Origin: Leeuwenhoekiella aequorea
Lineage (GTDB): Bacteria; Bacteroidota; Bacteroidia; Flavobacteriales; Flavobacteriaceae
Assembly: GCF_004104375.1 (NCBI RefSeq)
Contig: NZ_QOVM01000005.1
Coordinates: forward strand, 243,230-307,229
Direction: 5' to 3'
Length of the DNA: 64,000 nt
A program made the translations under genes and the position numbers. Below are positions 51,675-61,729 of this stretch, piece by piece. The notes beneath the pieces are model-generated. The model had not been told where the DNA came from, made no database searches, and saw only the letters and a list, made by a program, of their open reading frames with translations. Positions within the stretch are counted from its first letter, which is position 1; each line of letters begins with the position of its first letter.

Positions 51675-52385
51675 ATGAATAAAGAAATAATACTGGAAGA
51701 CTTAGGTAGTCGGGATTATAAAGAGATTTGGGATTATCAAGAGAAGCTATTCAAAAAGATTTTAGATCTTAAAATAAGGAATAGACGGGAAGAGCTTGAG
51801 TTAAGAACACCTAACTATTTGTTATTTGTGGAGCATCCTCATGTGTATACATTGGGTAAGAGTGGGGATGTGAGTAATTTGTTGATTTCAGAAGATCAAT
51901 TAAAGGCTAAGAAGGCTACTTTCTACAAAATTAATAGAGGGGGAGATATCACCTACCATGGTCCTGGTCAGATTGTAGGTTATCCTATTCTGGACTTAGA
52001 AAATTTTTTTACTGATATTCATAAGTACCTGCGCCTGTTAGAAGAAACAATTATATTAACGCTGCAAGATTATAATATTAAATCTGAAAGATCTCCGGGA
52101 GAAACAGGGGTCTGGCTTGATGTTGGAACCCCCTTTGCGCGAAAAATATGTGCAATGGGAGTACGAGCAAGTAGATGGGTTACAATGCACGGATTTGCAT
52201 TTAATGTAAACGCAAATTTGGGATATTTTGATAATATTGTGCCTTGTGGAATTAAAGAGAAAGCCGTAACCTCATTAAATGTAGAGCTAGGTCAGGCAAA
52301 AGTTGATGAAAATGAAGTTAAACAAAAAATTCTAACGCATTTTTCAAATCTTTTTATGGCTGAAATTATTAAATCTGATGTTTAA
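51675..52385 (+). CDS. lipB: Octanoyltransferase LipB
   Basis: Transfers octanoyl from acyl carrier protein to lipoyl domains. The 236-residue protein carries RGGDITYHGPGQIVGYP (about 85-101), the catalytic Lys in the KICAMGVR segment, and the catalytic Cys in VPCGIKEKAVTSL. ATG 51675 is chosen since the upstream TTG at 51660 would make the coding region include the promoter element. The partner lipA is not in the window. Convergent 4-base overlap with the next gene. Confidence 0.96.
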   Translation: MNKEIILEDLGSRDYKEIWDYQEKLFKKILDLKIRNRREELELRTPNYLLFVEHPHVYTLGKSGDVSNLLISEDQLKAKKATFYKINRGGDITYHGPGQIVGYPILDLENFFTDIHKYLRLLEETIILTLQDYNIKSERSPGETGVWLDVGTPFARKICAMGVRASRWVTMHGFAFNVNANLGYFDNIVPCGIKEKAVTSLNVELGQAKVDENEVKQKILTHFSNLFMAEIIKSDV

Positions 52386-53077
52386 AGATCTAACTGGCTG
52401 AGAATGTTTACACCAGATACGTGTCCTTTTAAATTATAATCTATTTGTTTTACAATGCCTATACCCTCAGAATAGTACTGTTTTACATAACCTGCATTTA
52501 AATTTTCTGGCTTTAAACTTGTTTTGGACTCTATTATAATGCAATCAAACATACCTGCTGGAGTTTTAATGGTTTCTTTGCCAGTAACGCACCTATCTGA
52601 TAAAGTGTAATGTAATTTTTGAGTAATGGGAGTTGCAATAACTTTAATAGTAAATTGAAGATCGCTAAGAGTATCGCCAACTTTAATTTTGACAGGCATT
52701 TTAAGTAGTACCTGTGAGATATCTAGCTCTAGGTTGCTATATTCATCATATAAAAACGCTGGTATAATATTGCGATGATGAAAAACAAGGGAATTTTGTT
52801 TACAAGCTATTTCATATTCCGCATTTCCAATAGGCCCTTCTAGGTTTTTTGAATCTGTATTGAAGGATGATAGAATCACCTTTTTTTCATCTTCAGTTTC
52901 TATAATATTTTCCACATCGTAATGCGTAATAGCAACCAGATTATCTGTGGCTCCATAGGCACGCATTTCAAATTGCGTATTGGTATCAAACAGAAATAAA
53001 TCTGAACACAATTCTTGTGAATTGCAATAACTACTGAAAAAGAAGATGCAACTAAAAAGATGGTAAATTGTCTTCAT
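52382..53077 (-). CDS. Secreted TapB/DUF3108-like protein
   Basis: A 231-residue protein with a signal peptide (MKTIYHLFSCIFFFSSYCNS) and a beta-rich mature domain. The segment TPAGMFDCIIIESKTSL followed by YYSEGIGIVKQIDY is the core of the TapB/DUF3108 lipocalin-like family. Three or four Cys could form disulfides. Probably periplasmic or surface-exposed; function unknown. Confidence 0.6.
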   Translation of the reverse strand: MKTIYHLFSCIFFFSSYCNSQELCSDLFLFDTNTQFEMRAYGATDNLVAITHYDVENIIETEDEKKVILSSFNTDSKNLEGPIGNAEYEIACKQNSLVFHHRNIIPAFLYDEYSNLELDISQVLLKMPVKIKVGDTLSDLQFTIKVIATPITQKLHYTLSDRCVTGKETIKTPAGMFDCIIIESKTSLKPENLNAGYVKQYYSEGIGIVKQIDYNLKGHVSGVNILSQLDL

Positions 53078-53258
53078 ATATCGTAGTTTATATATTAACT
53101 ATTCAATTAGACAATTCAGTATAAATTGATATGAAGTCTAACTAAATGGCTGCATTATAAGCGAGTTAGGCATTAGTAAAATTTTGATTATTAAAATTAT
53201 AAAAATTAGTGTGGGCTTTTGCAGGGGTAAATACCCTTTAACAAATAATTGTATTACT

Positions 53259-55739
53259 TTAATTAATTTGATAGATAATAACGCTATTAGATTCCCCTTT
53301 TGTCACTAGTCCTAGTTTTTGAGAATTTATATTTCCTAAATCACTTTTTGAAGTACCATAAACAGGAAAGTTAGGAACTGTATTCCCGTTTTGATCAAAT
53401 AGATAGACTTTGTTTGCTTGTAAATCTGTAAGAACAGTATAGTATTTCTTATTATATATAAAGGATTTCAATCCTTTATAAATTCCTAATTCGAGTTCTT
53501 TTTCTTTGCCATTTATGATGAGCTTGTTGTCATTTAAAGTAGCATCAAACGAATTAATGTTTGTATGTAAAAATCCAGAGGTTAGTTTCTTCTTATTTCT
53601 TGATATTTTTCCAGATTCAGAAATGGTAACTAAAGATCCGTCTGCTTCATAAAAGGAAAAATTACCTTGACGTAAAGAGATAGGTAGGCCCGAAAATTTA
53701 AACTTTTCAGAAATATCAATTCGGGAATGACCTCTTCTATCGAGTATATCTAAATGTCCATTTTCAAGTTGCATGATAATGTAATCTTTTGAGCCAGATC
53801 GAAGGTGCTGGGGTTTTGAATTTAGATTTGCAGAAGCTTTTGTATAATCAAAACCTTTTACTATTGAAGCATTACTGTCATACATTTTCAATTCGTTGCT
53901 TTGCGTAATTACAAATCGATAATTACGATTGCCATCATAATCAAATATTGCCAATGGCTGAGAAATTGTAGTTTCTAATTTAAATCCAAATGGTTTTACA
54001 ATATCACCATCGCTTGCTAATATATAAAAGTGATTAGGTGTGACAAATGCATATTGTAATCTTCCATTTTTATAAAGATCCACCTGTTGAATGTCTCCTA
54101 AAACAGGGCCTTCTAATTCCTTTTTCCATTCTATTTTTCCGCTAGCATCAATATGATACAAAGTATTAGAAACATCTTGAACTAAAATATTTTTACCTTT
54201 AGTTCTATAATTTTCTAATAACTGCGGACTATCTAATAGATCCTGATCGAGTTTAATACTAGCTACTTGAGTAACTTGAGAAACTTCAGTTGTTTTAGAG
54301 AACTTATTAATTACTCCATTTACATAAGTGAAATTATCTGCTTGAATAAACTGAATAGCACTGTTAGGATAATCATCAAGATTAACATCTGTTAATATGC
54401 TGGATTCCGTTTTGCCTAATTTTGTAGATAGATAATTTCTCTGTGCATCATTATTAGCATATAAGAATAGTGTAGATTGATCACTTAACTTATTTACTAG
54501 TTGCTTATAAGTGGGAGTTCTACTAATCACAGCGCCATTTTGTTTGTTTGCAATAACATCCTCAATCTCACTAATTGTTTTAGCAAATACAAAATAGGAA
54601 TCTACTTTGCAATAGACATATACTGCCGGGGGATTTAATAGTTCTAAGAACGGACTCTCAAAAACCAAAGAATCTGAAATAGAATAGATAGGAACTTCTC
54701 TGTGCACTGAGTTTTTTGTGGAAACAAGTGCCAATGCATCTTCCGATTTTTTAGTATCTGAACTATGAGCAATAATAATTGCATCGGTGTCTGTATAAGA
54801 AATAGCGACTTCGTCTAAAGTCGTGAAAAATCCCTCTATTGGAAATGTAAATTCTTTCAAAGAGCTATTTCTTTTAGTAGCCAGATTAGCCTTGTATTGG
54901 TTCCAATCAGAAAGATGCAAGCTTGTAAATGCTCTACTTAAAATAGGTATTACATTCCCAGCTCTAAATTCGCCTGATTCTAGATTTTTTAAAAGGTTTA
55001 GTGTATGATCTTGTTGATCATCTGCGGTTATAACACCACTAAACTGGTTTTTTTTAGTATTTAAGTTTAAATCTATAGCTGCCCACTCAAACGGAATTTC
55101 TCTTGTTCTAAATTTATATAAAGGAAATAGATCTTTAAATATCCGTTTAAAATAGGTGCCTTTTATGTAGAGGTTAGGTTGCTGCGCATCACTAGTTTTA
55201 ATCATTTTTTGTAGAGACGCATCGATAGGATCCCTGCCGGTATTGCCTTGTAAGATGGTATTCTCTAAAATTAACTTAGAGGTACTAGCGATTAGAATAT
55301 TATTCGTTGTCATGAAAAAAACCTCGATACCTTCAACCTTAAATGAATTGATGATTGTTCCTTCATAATCGGTCTTAATCAAATTTTCCCGGAATAAAGA
55401 GTCTTGAAGAATTAGGTTTTCAGAGACTTCAGTAAATAGAGCTATGTCATAATCATTTTCTCCTAGAGCAACAAAGGAGATGTAACTTTCCTGATTAGGA
55501 TTGAAACGGGAAAGCAGTTTAGCGTAGTTGCTAAGTGTATGGCTAAAACCAGTAGGCTTTATTCTATTAATAAATTCATTTGCTTTTAAGCTATTTTTTA
55601 GGCTCTCCCATTTAGGAACGCGCAAAATAGCAGCAGATTTTTGAGGTATTAAATGTAGAAGATCAGTGTCTGCTTCGGGTTGTTGAGCGCAATTAACCAT
55701 TAAAAGATGTAGGGCAACGACCAAAATGATTTTCTTCAT
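53259..55739 (-). CDS. Large lipoprotein, unknown function, next to rnhB
   Basis: An 826-residue lipoprotein (lipobox LMVNC, Cys about 17). The N-terminal about 450 residues begin with DLLHLIPQKSAAILRVPKWE, similar to DUF3352-like proteins that open with a phrase about a minimal value at which something is compared. The C-terminal about 350 residues have repeated short beta-strand units with IxxxDxxGxI-type turns (NTLYHIDASGKIEWKKELEG, ILASDGDIVKPFG, VTISESGKISRN), suggesting a beta-propeller-like domain. Gene order with rnhB (75 bases away) appears frequently in Flavobacteriaceae. Function unknown. Confidence 0.6.
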   Translation of the reverse strand: MKKIILVVALHLLMVNCAQQPEADTDLLHLIPQKSAAILRVPKWESLKNSLKANEFINRIKPTGFSHTLSNYAKLLSRFNPNQESYISFVALGENDYDIALFTEVSENLILQDSLFRENLIKTDYEGTIINSFKVEGIEVFFMTTNNILIASTSKLILENTILQGNTGRDPIDASLQKMIKTSDAQQPNLYIKGTYFKRIFKDLFPLYKFRTREIPFEWAAIDLNLNTKKNQFSGVITADDQQDHTLNLLKNLESGEFRAGNVIPILSRAFTSLHLSDWNQYKANLATKRNSSLKEFTFPIEGFFTTLDEVAISYTDTDAIIIAHSSDTKKSEDALALVSTKNSVHREVPIYSISDSLVFESPFLELLNPPAVYVYCKVDSYFVFAKTISEIEDVIANKQNGAVISRTPTYKQLVNKLSDQSTLFLYANNDAQRNYLSTKLGKTESSILTDVNLDDYPNSAIQFIQADNFTYVNGVINKFSKTTEVSQVTQVASIKLDQDLLDSPQLLENYRTKGKNILVQDVSNTLYHIDASGKIEWKKELEGPVLGDIQQVDLYKNGRLQYAFVTPNHFYILASDGDIVKPFGFKLETTISQPLAIFDYDGNRNYRFVITQSNELKMYDSNASIVKGFDYTKASANLNSKPQHLRSGSKDYIIMQLENGHLDILDRRGHSRIDISEKFKFSGLPISLRQGNFSFYEADGSLVTISESGKISRNKKKLTSGFLHTNINSFDATLNDNKLIINGKEKELELGIYKGLKSFIYNKKYYTVLTDLQANKVYLFDQNGNTVPNFPVYGTSKSDLGNINSQKLGLVTKGESNSVIIYQIN

Positions 55740-55814
55740 AAACTGTAGTACTTTAATAATGACGTAAAGATATGAAGTCTAGAGAAGCAATTCTTATAAC
55801 AAAACCTCAGAATT

Positions 55815-56408
55815 CTATTTTATCTCGCTAGGTAAAAGTTTAAACGTTTTACGGTGATATATTGTAGGGCCATGTTTACTTATAGCTGCTCGATGAGCTT
55901 TTGTAGGATACCCCTTATTTTGTAACCAATTATAATTAGGGTGAACCTCATGAAGTTCTTGCATATAGCGATCTCTTTCTGTTTTTGCTAGTATAGATGC
56001 AGCAGCGATAGACATATACTTACTGTCTCCTTTAATATAGCATTTATGGGTATAACCTGTATATTCTTTAAATCTATTACCATCCACTATTATATGTTGT
56101 GGAGTTTTTCTTAATTGAGAAATTGCTAAGTGCATTGCCTCAAAGCTTGCATTAAGAATATTGATTTCATCGATTCTCTTTGGAAAAACGTGTGCTATAC
56201 TATAAGAAACGGCTTGCTCTTCAATTATTAATCTCAGTAGTTCACGTTTGGTATGGGAAAGCAGCTTAGAATCTGTTAATAATTCATTTTTAAAATTTGA
56301 TGGTAGAATTACGGCTGCGGCTGTTACCGGTCCCGCTAAACATCCTCTACCAGCTTCGTCAGTTCCACATTCTAAAAATTTTGTTTGAGAGAAAAGTTTT
56401 AAAGGCAT
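55815..56408 (-). CDS. rnhB: Ribonuclease HII
   Basis: Cleaves RNA in RNA-DNA hybrids and removes single ribonucleotides from DNA. The 197-residue protein has the metal-site acids: D17 and E18 in GTDEAGRG, the Asp of VDGNRF and the Asp of the late KTERDRYM region, with the [13 protein letters not shown] signature. Complete. It is divergent from the SusC gene across a 258-base spacer. Confidence 0.95.
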   Translation of the reverse strand: MPLKLFSQTKFLECGTDEAGRGCLAGPVTAAAVILPSNFKNELLTDSKLLSHTKRELLRLIIEEQAVSYSIAHVFPKRIDEINILNASFEAMHLAISQLRKTPQHIIVDGNRFKEYTGYTHKCYIKGDSKYMSIAAASILAKTERDRYMQELHEVHPNYNWLQNKGYPTKAHRAAISKHGPTIYHRKTFKLLPSEIK

Positions 56409-56666
56409 TTATAAAAGAAAATATTAGAAGCTGTAATGTTAATATTAGACTGATAACGAGTATATTGAGATTTATTGTATAGTATTTTATTTTTAAAGTA
56501 TTAGTATTAAAAATACAATTTGATCAATAAATCTGTAATAATAATTCAAATAAGGCTCCAAAATTATGCATTGTTTATGTTAATTTAAGGATTGTTTAAC
56601 GGTTTTTGTTGCAATTCTAACAAAGTTTTAGGATGTTTGTGAAGGCAAATTCAAATAAATAAATTT

Positions 56667-59600
56667 ATGAAATCAAAAATTACATGGTGCTTTGCGCTTT
56701 GTTTGCTGTTTATCACACAGTTAGCATTCGCTCAGCAGAAAACAATTACGGGTACCGTAACTGATCAAAGCAACGTTCCTCTCCCGGGAGTTAATGTTGT
56801 TATTAATGGTACAAGTACTGGTACACAAACAGATTTTGATGGAAATTATTCCATTCTTGCAAATCAAGGAGATGTTTTAGTTTTTTCTTACGTTGGTTTT
56901 CAAGAAATGTCTGTTAAGGTAGGTGCATCTTCAACTATAAATACCAGTATGGTAGCAGGAGAAGAACTCGATGAGGTTGTAGTTACAGGTTTTGGAAATG
57001 TATCTAAAAGCTCTTTTACGGGCTCTGCTAAAGTCGTAGCGGGAGATGAACTTTCTAAAAAGTCTTTTACAAACGTTTCACAAGCTTTAGCTGGTGAAGC
57101 AGCTGGTGTAGCCGTATTTAATACTACAGGACAGCCTGGTAGTGTTTCAACTGTACGTATTAGAGGTTTTGGGTCTATAAATGGTAGTCAAGCACCTTTA
57201 TATATTGTAGATGATGCTCCTTTTGGGGGTAGTTTAAATGACATTAATCCTAATGACATTAAGTCTGTTACTGTTTTGAAGGATGCATCTGCAACTTCAT
57301 TATATGGTGCGAGAGGTGCAAATGGTGTAATTGTTATTACAACTAAAAAAGGTGAAGGGAAGAATAATTTAAATGTTTCAGTTAAAACTGGAACAAATTA
57401 CCAAGGTATCAAGCGATACGAAACCATAAGATCTCCGGAAGAGTACATAGGAATTTCTTGGGAAGGAATATATCAAAGAGGCTTATTAGAAAATAATGGC
57501 GATCAAGCTGCAGCTATCAACTATGCAAATTCAAATTTATTTGAGGGTAATAATGCAGATGTTTCTGATATTTCTCCAGTATATAACATGTGGAATGTTA
57601 GTGATAGTGGAGCCGCTGGCGTTTCAGAACTGATAGATCCTACTACAGGGACAGTTAGACCGGGTGTTACAAGAAGATATACTCCAGAAAATTGGGGGGA
57701 TTTTGCTTTTCAAAGTTCAAATAGAACAGAGGCTAATGTTTCATTATCAAATAGTGGAGAAAATTCATCGGTATATGCTTCTTTCGGTTACATTGATGAT
57801 ATAGGATATGCAAATAATACAGATTATAAAAGACTCAATGGGCGTGTTACAGCGACAAATAGAGTTTTAGATATAATTGATGCAGTTACTACGATTAATT
57901 ATGCTCAAAGTGAAACAAATACTAATGGTACAAGTACTGATTCAGGATCTCAATTTTGGTGGATTGATAATATTCCTACTATTTATCCGCTTTATCGTAG
58001 AGATGCAGATGGTAATAGAATACCAGATCCTATTTATGGGGGTTCTCTTTTTGATTATGGTCTTGAAGACGGTCGTGGATTTGGATTTGCAACGAATGGT
58101 GTTGCAGACTCAGAAATAAATATTAATTCAGCTAAAGGAAATTCAGTTAACTTTAATAATGATCTTAAAATTGCTATTGTTGACGGTCTAACATTTGAAA
58201 ATAATTTTGGGTATCAATACTTAATGGATGAAGATATTGATCTTAATGAACGCTTCTATAGTCCTGCTAAAGGTGAAGGCGGAAGAGTTTCTAGAGCTCG
58301 TACTGAGATAAAAAACTATACGTTAAGAACAGGATTAAGATATACTAAAAGCTTTGGAGATTTAAATCTTTCGGCTTTTGTATCTCACGTGGCTACAGAA
58401 TATGAGTTCAATTATTTATTTGCAAGTCGTTCAAATTTAGTTACTTCTTTCGGAACAGATATTAGCAATGGTGTTGTAAACAATCCTAGTGATGGATTTA
58501 CAAGAAATGAAAAAACTGAAAGCTATATAGCTAACGTGACTTTAGATTTTGAAAATAAATATTACTTAAATGGAACTTTCAATAGAGATGCATCTTCTAG
58601 ATTTGTAAATGAAAAGTGGGGTAATTTTTATGCAATAGGTGGTGCTTGGATAATGTCTAAGGAGGATTTTCTTCAGAGCGCTGATGCCATAGATTTCCTA
58701 AAATTAAAAGCTAGTTATGGAGTAATTGGTAATTCTGATACAGATGGTTCTTATGGTGGTCTATATCCTGGATACAATATTTATTCTATTAATAACTTAA
58801 ATAACAATATCTCATTAGCTTTTGCTGTAAGAGGTAATGCAGATCTTACTTGGGAAAGTTCTAATCAGTTTAATACAGGTTTAGAGTTCGAGCTTTTCAA
58901 TTTTGTTGATGCTTCTGTCGAATACTACAGAAAAACGACTACAGATATGTTCTTTACTAGAAACGTAGGTCCTTCAAATGGTTTTGCTACAATTCAGGTA
59001 AATGACGGTGAAATGTTAAATTCAGGTGTTGAATTTGATTTAGATTTCAAGGTAGTTAATACTCCAAAATTCCGTTTAAATGTTGGTATTAATGGGCAAT
59101 TGCTTAACAATGAGTTAGTGGCTTTACCAATAGATCCAACTACTGGTGAGGAGCAAAGATTTGATCAAGAGGGAAGCTATGGTCGTACAGCGGGACGTTC
59201 TTTATATGATTGGTACATGCCAGTTTATGCAGGTGTAAATTCAGATAATGGTGCTGCACAGTGGGAACGTTACTTTGATGATGTTGATAATAACGGAGAA
59301 TATGGTAGTGGAGATGTAATTATTACAAGTTTAACAGGTTACCAGAATGATAATCCTGATGCAACTATCGTACAGGATATTACTGAAGTTTATGCGGAAG
59401 CTGCAGATCGATTTGTTGATAAAACAGCTATACCAGATATTAGCGGTGCTTTTAGATTAAATGCAAGCTACGGTGGTTTTACCTTAAGTGCATTATTTAA
59501 TTACTCTTTAGGAGGCTATTCATACGATGGTGCTTATGCAAATCTTATGGATAATGATTATGCTGGTACTAATAATTTTAGTACAGATATCAGAAACCGC

Positions 59601-59921
59601 TGGATGGCACCAGGAGATGTCACAGACATACCTCGTCAGGATGCAAGATTCCAAATTCAGCAGAGTGCTACATCAACTCGATTCTTAACAAAATCAGATT
59701 TCTTAGCCTTAAATAATATTCGTTTAGGTTTTGATATGCCTACTACTTTTGTTGAAAGAATGGGACTTAAGAATTTAAATTTATTCGTAACTGGTGATAA
59801 CCTTGCTCTTTGGTCTCAAAGAACTGGTTTCAACCCTTCAACTTCAGTAACAGGTAATTCTAGTATTTACACTTACAGTCCGCTATCTACGATTGTGTTT
59901 GGTGTTAATTTAACTTTATAA
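56667..59921 (+). CDS. SusC/RagA-family TonB-linked outer-membrane protein
   Basis: A 1084-residue outer-membrane importer: signal peptide (about 1-22), CarboxypepD_reg-like domain (about 25-105, ITGTVTDQSNVPLPGVNVVING), plug domain (about 115-235, VRIRGFGSINGSQAPLYIVDD; ending GARGANGVIVITTKKG, the SusC signature), and a barrel ending in a C-terminal aromatic strand. The VVVTGFG segment near residue 105 is the TonB-box-like region. Works with the SusD lipoprotein 9 bases downstream to take up an oligosaccharide or peptide. No carbohydrate enzyme, sensor or anti-sigma gene is adjacent, so the cargo is unknown. Confidence 0.95.
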   Translation: MKSKITWCFALCLLFITQLAFAQQKTITGTVTDQSNVPLPGVNVVINGTSTGTQTDFDGNYSILANQGDVLVFSYVGFQEMSVKVGASSTINTSMVAGEELDEVVVTGFGNVSKSSFTGSAKVVAGDELSKKSFTNVSQALAGEAAGVAVFNTTGQPGSVSTVRIRGFGSINGSQAPLYIVDDAPFGGSLNDINPNDIKSVTVLKDASATSLYGARGANGVIVITTKKGEGKNNLNVSVKTGTNYQGIKRYETIRSPEEYIGISWEGIYQRGLLENNGDQAAAINYANSNLFEGNNADVSDISPVYNMWNVSDSGAAGVSELIDPTTGTVRPGVTRRYTPENWGDFAFQSSNRTEANVSLSNSGENSSVYASFGYIDDIGYANNTDYKRLNGRVTATNRVLDIIDAVTTINYAQSETNTNGTSTDSGSQFWWIDNIPTIYPLYRRDADGNRIPDPIYGGSLFDYGLEDGRGFGFATNGVADSEININSAKGNSVNFNNDLKIAIVDGLTFENNFGYQYLMDEDIDLNERFYSPAKGEGGRVSRARTEIKNYTLRTGLRYTKSFGDLNLSAFVSHVATEYEFNYLFASRSNLVTSFGTDISNGVVNNPSDGFTRNEKTESYIANVTLDFENKYYLNGTFNRDASSRFVNEKWGNFYAIGGAWIMSKEDFLQSADAIDFLKLKASYGVIGNSDTDGSYGGLYPGYNIYSINNLNNNISLAFAVRGNADLTWESSNQFNTGLEFELFNFVDASVEYYRKTTTDMFFTRNVGPSNGFATIQVNDGEMLNSGVEFDLDFKVVNTPKFRLNVGINGQLLNNELVALPIDPTTGEEQRFDQEGSYGRTAGRSLYDWYMPVYAGVNSDNGAAQWERYFDDVDNNGEYGSGDVIITSLTGYQNDNPDATIVQDITEVYAEAADRFVDKTAIPDISGAFRLNASYGGFTLSALFNYSLGGYSYDGAYANLMDNDYAGTNNFSTDIRNRWMAPGDVTDIPRQDARFQIQQSATSTRFLTKSDFLALNNIRLGFDMPTTFVERMGLKNLNLFVTGDNLALWSQRTGFNPSTSVTGNSSIYTYSPLSTIVFGVNLTL

Positions 59922-59930
59922 AAAATAACT

Positions 59931-61442
59931 ATGAAAGCTTTAAGAAAAATTATTTATGCAGGGGTTTTGCTATCCCTTGCTTCTTGTAGCGAAGACTATT
60001 TAGAAGTCTACCCTACAGAAGTTTTAACAGATACTCAAGTGGCTGCAGCTGCTGAGATAAACGAAGAAGTAGCAAAAGGTACTTTACTTGGTATTTATGA
60101 AAACATGTATCGCTTTGGTAGTGGAGGTACAACTGCTCAGGAAGATTTTGGTGTAACTGCACAATTTATGCAGATGGATATATTATCTGGAGATATGGCT
60201 CATTTAGGTAAGAGTTACAATCGTCAGGTAGATATTTCAGAGTTAACTGCAACATTAGATCCTGATAATAATGTTAACTATCGTGCTTGGAGATTTCTTT
60301 ATAGAATTATAAATTTATCTAATTTAGTTATTGATGCTTCGGGGGGTAATGATGTAGTGCCTGAAACTGAAACAGGAAAATATACTATTGGTCAAGCTAA
60401 AGCTTTGAGAGCGTATGCCTACTTTTTCTTAATTCACGCTTATGTAAATGATATATCAGATTTATCAAAACCTGTATTACCTATTTATAAAAGTGCCGAA
60501 GAACTTGATCAGCCTAAGAGTCCATTACAAGATGTTTTTGATTTTGTAGTTAGTGATTTACTAGATGCTGAGACTTTGTTAGATGGGTTTGTAAGAGAAG
60601 AAAAAATTGAAATCAATCAGGATATTGTAAGAGGTTTATTAGCTAAAACATATGGCGCTTTAAACAACTGGCCTAAAACTGAAGAGTATGCAAAAAAAGT
60701 TATCGATGCGGGTTATCCGATTATGACTGCAGATGAAGTAGCATTATTGCCAGATGAAGATGGAAGCGTTGGAGGTTTTAATGACATTAATACAATTCCA
60801 GGGGTAATGTGGGGGATTAATATCACAGCAGAAGGGCAAGGTCTTTCTTCTCTCTTATCTTGGTGGGGATTTGTTGATGCCTATAGCTACAGCTATGCGG
60901 CTGTAGGTAATCCTAAAGGGATGGACCGCGGTTTATATAATAACTTCAGAGCAGATGATATTAGAAAATATCAGTTTAGTTCAACTCTAAGACCTTTAGG
61001 TAAGTTTTATTATAAAGGAGCACAAAACAATGGTTTTGGTTTGTTCTCAGGACCTCAGTCTAATATTGATTCTGATTCTCACTATATGCGAGTTGCTGAG
61101 TTGTATCTTTTACATGCTGAAGCTGCTGCGGAAAATGGAAATAATACCGCTGCAAGGGCTAGTTTAAAAGCTCTATTAGATTTAAGATTAGACGACAGTT
61201 CTTACGTAGATGGTCTTGCTGGTAAAGCTTTAGCTGAAGAAGCTGCTCTACAGGCTAGATTAGAATTATGGGGAGAAGGTCAATCATATTTTATTATGAA
61301 GAGAAGACGTCAGACTAGAACTCGTGGTGAAAATTGGTTAGATTTTGCAGGTCAGTCATTTAATCATAATGATGAGAAGTTAACTTACGAAATACCTCAA
61401 AATGAAATTTTGTTTAATTCAAATTTAGATGGACAAAATTAA
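59931..61442 (+). CDS. SusD/RagB-family nutrient-binding outer-membrane lipoprotein
   Basis: A 503-residue lipoprotein (lipobox LASCS, Cys about 19), the surface lid that captures the substrate for its SusC partner. Seen: N-terminal YPTEVLTDTQ-like start of SusD, RAYAYFFLIHAYVNDI (TPR-like helix pair typical of the family), YMRVAELYLLHAEAAAENG and a C-terminal end rich in Asn/Gly (NEILFNSNLDGQN). It starts 9 bases after SusC, so the pair is one transcript. Substrate unknown. Confidence 0.93.
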   Translation: MKALRKIIYAGVLLSLASCSEDYLEVYPTEVLTDTQVAAAAEINEEVAKGTLLGIYENMYRFGSGGTTAQEDFGVTAQFMQMDILSGDMAHLGKSYNRQVDISELTATLDPDNNVNYRAWRFLYRIINLSNLVIDASGGNDVVPETETGKYTIGQAKALRAYAYFFLIHAYVNDISDLSKPVLPIYKSAEELDQPKSPLQDVFDFVVSDLLDAETLLDGFVREEKIEINQDIVRGLLAKTYGALNNWPKTEEYAKKVIDAGYPIMTADEVALLPDEDGSVGGFNDINTIPGVMWGINITAEGQGLSSLLSWWGFVDAYSYSYAAVGNPKGMDRGLYNNFRADDIRKYQFSSTLRPLGKFYYKGAQNNGFGLFSGPQSNIDSDSHYMRVAELYLLHAEAAAENGNNTAARASLKALLDLRLDDSSYVDGLAGKALAEEAALQARLELWGEGQSYFIMKRRRQTRTRGENWLDFAGQSFNHNDEKLTYEIPQNEILFNSNLDGQN

Positions 61443-61473
61443 TCTTAATTAGAATAAATAAAACTTATATTTC

Positions 61474-61506
61474 AAAGCCGGATAATTTAAAAATTATCCG
61501 GCTTTT
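61474..61506 (+). terminator. Rho-independent terminator of the SusC/SusD pair
   Basis: AAAGCCGGATAATTT / AAATTATCCGGCTTT, a perfect 15-bp stem with a two-base apex, 31 bases after the SusD stop. Confidence 0.9.
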
Positions 61507-61638
61507 ATATTTTTGATTTATTGAGAGTTATGTCTATAAACTCACATTATTTCGGACTATATTATTGTGTGTTATATAGTTGTATTTTGATCAAAACTAA
61601 AAGAAAAATTCTCATAATTAAAGCACAATAAATTTTTT

Positions 61639-61666
61639 AAAAACCACCCTACTCGGGTGGTTTTTT
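61639..61666 (+). terminator. Second terminator-like hairpin before the porin gene
   Basis: AAAAACCACCC / GGGTGGTTTTT with loop TACTC and a T run, 133 bases beyond the SusC/SusD terminator, with no recognised gene between. Confidence 0.75.
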
Positions 61667-61706
61667 CATACCATAATTTTCCTTACAGCTTTACGTTTAA
61701 AAACTA

Positions 61707-61714
61707 TATTTTTG
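61707..61714 (+). promoter_or_regulatory. -7 element of the Porin_10 gene
   Basis: TATTTTTG, a perfect TAnnTTTG, 15 bases before the ATG at 61730 and after the hairpin at 61639-61666. Confidence 0.5.
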
Positions 61715-61729
61715 ACCTAAACATTTTTA

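Noticed and set aside
53225..53236. Short inverted repeat GGGTA-AA-TACCC downstream of the large lipoprotein gene
   Set aside because: Stem too short and no T run on the needed strand, so not called a terminator.
61549..61632. Possible 33-codon ORF between the two terminators
   Set aside because: Low-complexity AT-rich codons, no promoter element or family match.
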